Of a DNA stretch of 7,505 bases, positions 5,638 through 7,505 are shown in pieces. Position 1 is the stretch's first letter. The number at the start of each line of letters is the position of its first letter. The DNA is from Methylophaga sp. (GTDB lineage Bacteria; Pseudomonadota; Gammaproteobacteria; Nitrosococcales; Methylophagaceae). The DNA lies in contig WTAY01000168.1 of NCBI GenBank assembly GCA_013139345.1, forward strand, positions 1-7,505, read 5' to 3'. The notes beneath the pieces are model-generated. The model saw only the letters and a list, made by a program, of their open reading frames with translations. It was not told the origin of the DNA and ran no database searches. Position numbers and translations under genes: made by a program.

Positions 5638-7420
5638 TCATGCTTGTTTTGTATTAGAGTGATCTTCTAAAATATACAGGCTATTCCCCAAGATTTTCTT
5701 AGCGATTGATTTTGCCTGGCTAGCATATTCTGCTAAATCGGCCTCATTCTTGATAGCGCTAAAATCAAATATTCTTATTGCGCCAATCGACAATGATAAG
5801 AGTGGGTAAAATACATCGTTATTATAGCGATCTCGGGCTGACATACCTTGTTGGTTTATATGCTCGTCGCGATATAGTTTGGAATGCGTATTGGTAAATG
5901 CAGATAAAATATCATTACATCGTTGCTGCCAGTTCGTACTTTCAAATAGGATGATAAAATCATCGCCACCTACGTGACCAACGAAATCTAGATTAGGGTC
6001 ACTGTGTTCAATTAATATCTCAGCGGTATATCTAATTGCTTTATCACCTTTGCCAAAACCATAAATATCGTTATAGGGTTTAAAGTTATCCAAGTCGAAA
6101 TAACACATCACTACATCACGTTGTTGCTTTATTGCTGTTGTTATATGTTCACTGATTGGAACATTACCAGGTAAGCCACTAAGAGGATTGGCATGGCGGG
6201 CAGTTGTTATTTGTAGTTCGGTAATTTGTTTGAGCAAGTCCATTAGGCTACCTACGCCCTCATAGCGATCATACTTGGTAATTATAAATAGCCCATGCTG
6301 CAGTGATGTATTTTGACTCGTGATGCGATGACTTAACTTCTCAAGAGGAAGGGAGGCATCAGCAATAGTAGGATTGGTATCCATAAATAAACGAATTGGT
6401 TTTCTACCATGTAGATCTCGTCCATAACGACTGGCATATAAGTTCATAATTTCATCACGCCATACTATGCCTGCAATAGAAAAGTCTTCATTGATAACTG
6501 GCAAAGCCGTGAGATCTGGGGATTTATGAAAACGCTCACCGACATGGGAAACATCATCATTTATAGTAACTGGGCTGAGCGTGGTTAAGAGGCTATGGAC
6601 TAGGCTTTCTACTCTAGGGGTATTGGACTTAAACGAAGGAATATTTTTTCTTTTAGAAAATAACTCAGTGGGAATGCTACGCAAAGGTTGAATTGAAGGG
6701 CGATCAAAATAATAGCCTTGGGAGAATTCAATATTCATATCAAGCGTGGTTAAATACTCTTCACGCACTTCAATACCTTCACCAATAACTCGACAGTTTA
6801 TGCCCTTTGCTAAATCAACCATAGATTGAACAAATTGACGTTTATGCTGATCGTTATGAATATCTTGCATAAAATGGCGATCAAGTTTGACAAAGTCAGG
6901 TTTAATCTCAGACCAAGTACGGAGGCCTGAATAGCCTGCACCTAAGTCATCAATTGCAATTTTGAATCCCATCTCACGGTAGTGATCCGTTGCATCACGC
7001 ATTAGCTGATAATCATCAATTGGATACTGCTCCGTTAACTCAATAACGATTTGCTTAGCAGGTAGCCCTGCTCGTTTGATAAAGTCTAACGTTAAACCGT
7101 GCTGATAATCTTGATGTAACAGTACCTCGGGGATCGTGTTGATAAATAATTTGCTATCAAGTTTAAATTGACTGAATTGCTTAATTGCCACCTCGCGACA
7201 TAACAAATCTAGCTCTGCTAAACGGCCGTGGCGACTAGCGGCATCAAATAAAGTAATAGGTGAGTGGAGCGGGCTATTAGAAGGGCCACGAATTAATGCC
7301 TCATAGCCATAAATCTTATTTTTTTTTGTTCGAAATAATAGGTTGAAATAAGGGCGTGAGTGATGCTGTTTCAAGAATATCTTCTAACGATTGGTACTGT
7401 AAAAGCTCTTCCTGAGTCAT
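5638..7420 (-). CDS. EAL-CBS-GGDEF cyclic-di-GMP protein, frame broken at an A9 run
   Basis: Cytoplasmic protein for turnover or sensing of cyclic-di-GMP. From the ATG at 7420 (AGGG 7 bases upstream) the frame encodes 34 residues to a TAA at 7318-7316. The remaining coding sequence continues one base out of phase, down to 5638. Removing one A from the nine-A run gives a continuous 593-residue protein; numbering follows that. The EAL domain (about 20-255) has all usual catalytic residues: Glu40 (YEAL), Asn94, Glu127, Asp157-Asp158 (DDLGAGYSGL), Lys178, Glu214 and Gln234. A linker resembling a CBS pair spans about 270-390. The GGDEF domain (about 405-585) carries FDLDNFK (441-447) and GGDDF (484-488). 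The inhibitory RxxD site is PNLD (475-478), so its Arg is missing. Phosphodiesterase activity is likely; cyclase activity is uncertain. Without correction only a TTG start at 7374 opens the main frame, giving 578 residues with a scrambled N-terminus and no good ribosome binding site. Confidence 0.88.
7316..7420 (-). other. Out-of-frame N-terminal segment of the EAL gene
   Basis: Thirty-four codons from ATG at 7420 to TAA at 7318-7316. They begin MTQEELLQYQSLEDIL and end LTPLFQPIISNKKK. The FQPI stretch is the conserved first strand of EAL domains, so this is the true N-terminus of the gene and not a separate small protein. The ribosome binding site is TAGGG at 7428-7432, with 7 bases to the ATG. 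Confidence 0.8.
7319..7327 (-). other. Nine-A homopolymer, frameshift or slippage site
   Basis: On the minus strand AAC is followed by nine A residues and then TAAG. Eight would give S-N-K-K-N-K-I and join the two frames exactly. A runs of nine or more are known sites of RNA polymerase slippage and of replication slippage, and they are also prone to sequencing error. Confidence 0.8.
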
Positions 7421-7451
7421 GTTTAAACCCTATTTTTGGCTATAAAAAAGT

Positions 7452-7484
7452 AAAAAAAAGCCCCATCCAATAATCAGATGGGGC
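7452..7484 (-). terminator. Strong rho-independent terminator of an unseen upstream gene
   Basis: GCCCCATC (7460-7467) and GATGGGGC (7477-7484) form a perfect 8-bp GC-rich stem with a nine-base loop. On the minus strand it is followed by eight T residues (7452-7459). It should end transcription of a minus-strand gene lying beyond position 7505. Only about 31 bases separate its T tract from the EAL gene start, so that gene's promoter must overlap it, or the gene relies on read-through. Confidence 0.85.
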
Positions 7485-7505
7485 CTTGAGAGTTACAAAA
7501 GTAAC

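Noticed and set aside
5638..7374. TTG at 7374 as the true start of the EAL-CBS-GGDEF gene
   Set aside because: The upstream frame from ATG 7420 encodes the conserved FQPI strand of the EAL domain and has a ribosome binding site. The TTG start gives PYFNLLFRT, a frame-shifted version of that region.
7492..7505. GTTAC-AAAA-GTAAC inverted repeat at the right edge
   Set aside because: A five-base stem at the window boundary beside a strong terminator; too short to assign a role without the flanking sequence.

Overview
The window is about 7.5 kb of AT-leaning bacterial chromosome (roughly 40% G+C by eye). Its gene families (a YgiM-type SH3 protein, an EAL-CBS-GGDEF regulator, a two-transmembrane chemoreceptor and a GAPDH-ArsJ arsenate resistance pair) point to a Gammaproteobacterium, probably aquatic. 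I cannot name the genus. No phage, transposase, CRISPR, tRNA or rRNA was seen.

Layout: positions 1-120 hold a palindromic intergenic repeat made of two short hairpins inside a longer inverted repeat. Positions 121-463 are non-coding leader DNA before a plus-strand chemoreceptor gene (464-2473). That gene ends at a hairpin terminator, one arm of which is the last codons of the convergent gene. Everything downstream is on the minus strand. Read in the direction of transcription, the order is: an EAL-CBS-GGDEF cyclic-di-GMP gene (7420 to 5638), ygiM (5509 to 4835), a terminator-like hairpin (4768-4803), then a GAPDH gene (4745 to 3732) and arsJ (3729 to 2509), separated by 2 bases.

Functionally, GAPDH and ArsJ form a known arsenate detoxification pair. 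GAPDH uses arsenate in place of phosphate to make the unstable 1-arseno-3-phosphoglycerate, and the ArsJ permease exports it. No arsR, arsC or arsB is in view, so the usual repressor must lie elsewhere or be missing. The chemoreceptor and the c-di-GMP enzyme are both signalling genes, but nothing shows they act together.

The most notable observation is a reading-frame break in the EAL-CBS-GGDEF gene. The ATG at 7420 has a ribosome binding site and encodes the expected start of an EAL domain (LFQPIISNKK), but a run of nine A residues (minus strand, 7319-7327) shifts the frame. With eight A residues the gene would read straight through as a 593-residue protein. The rest of the gene is intact and all EAL catalytic residues are present. 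This looks like a slippage or phase-variation site, a recent mutation, or a homopolymer sequencing error.
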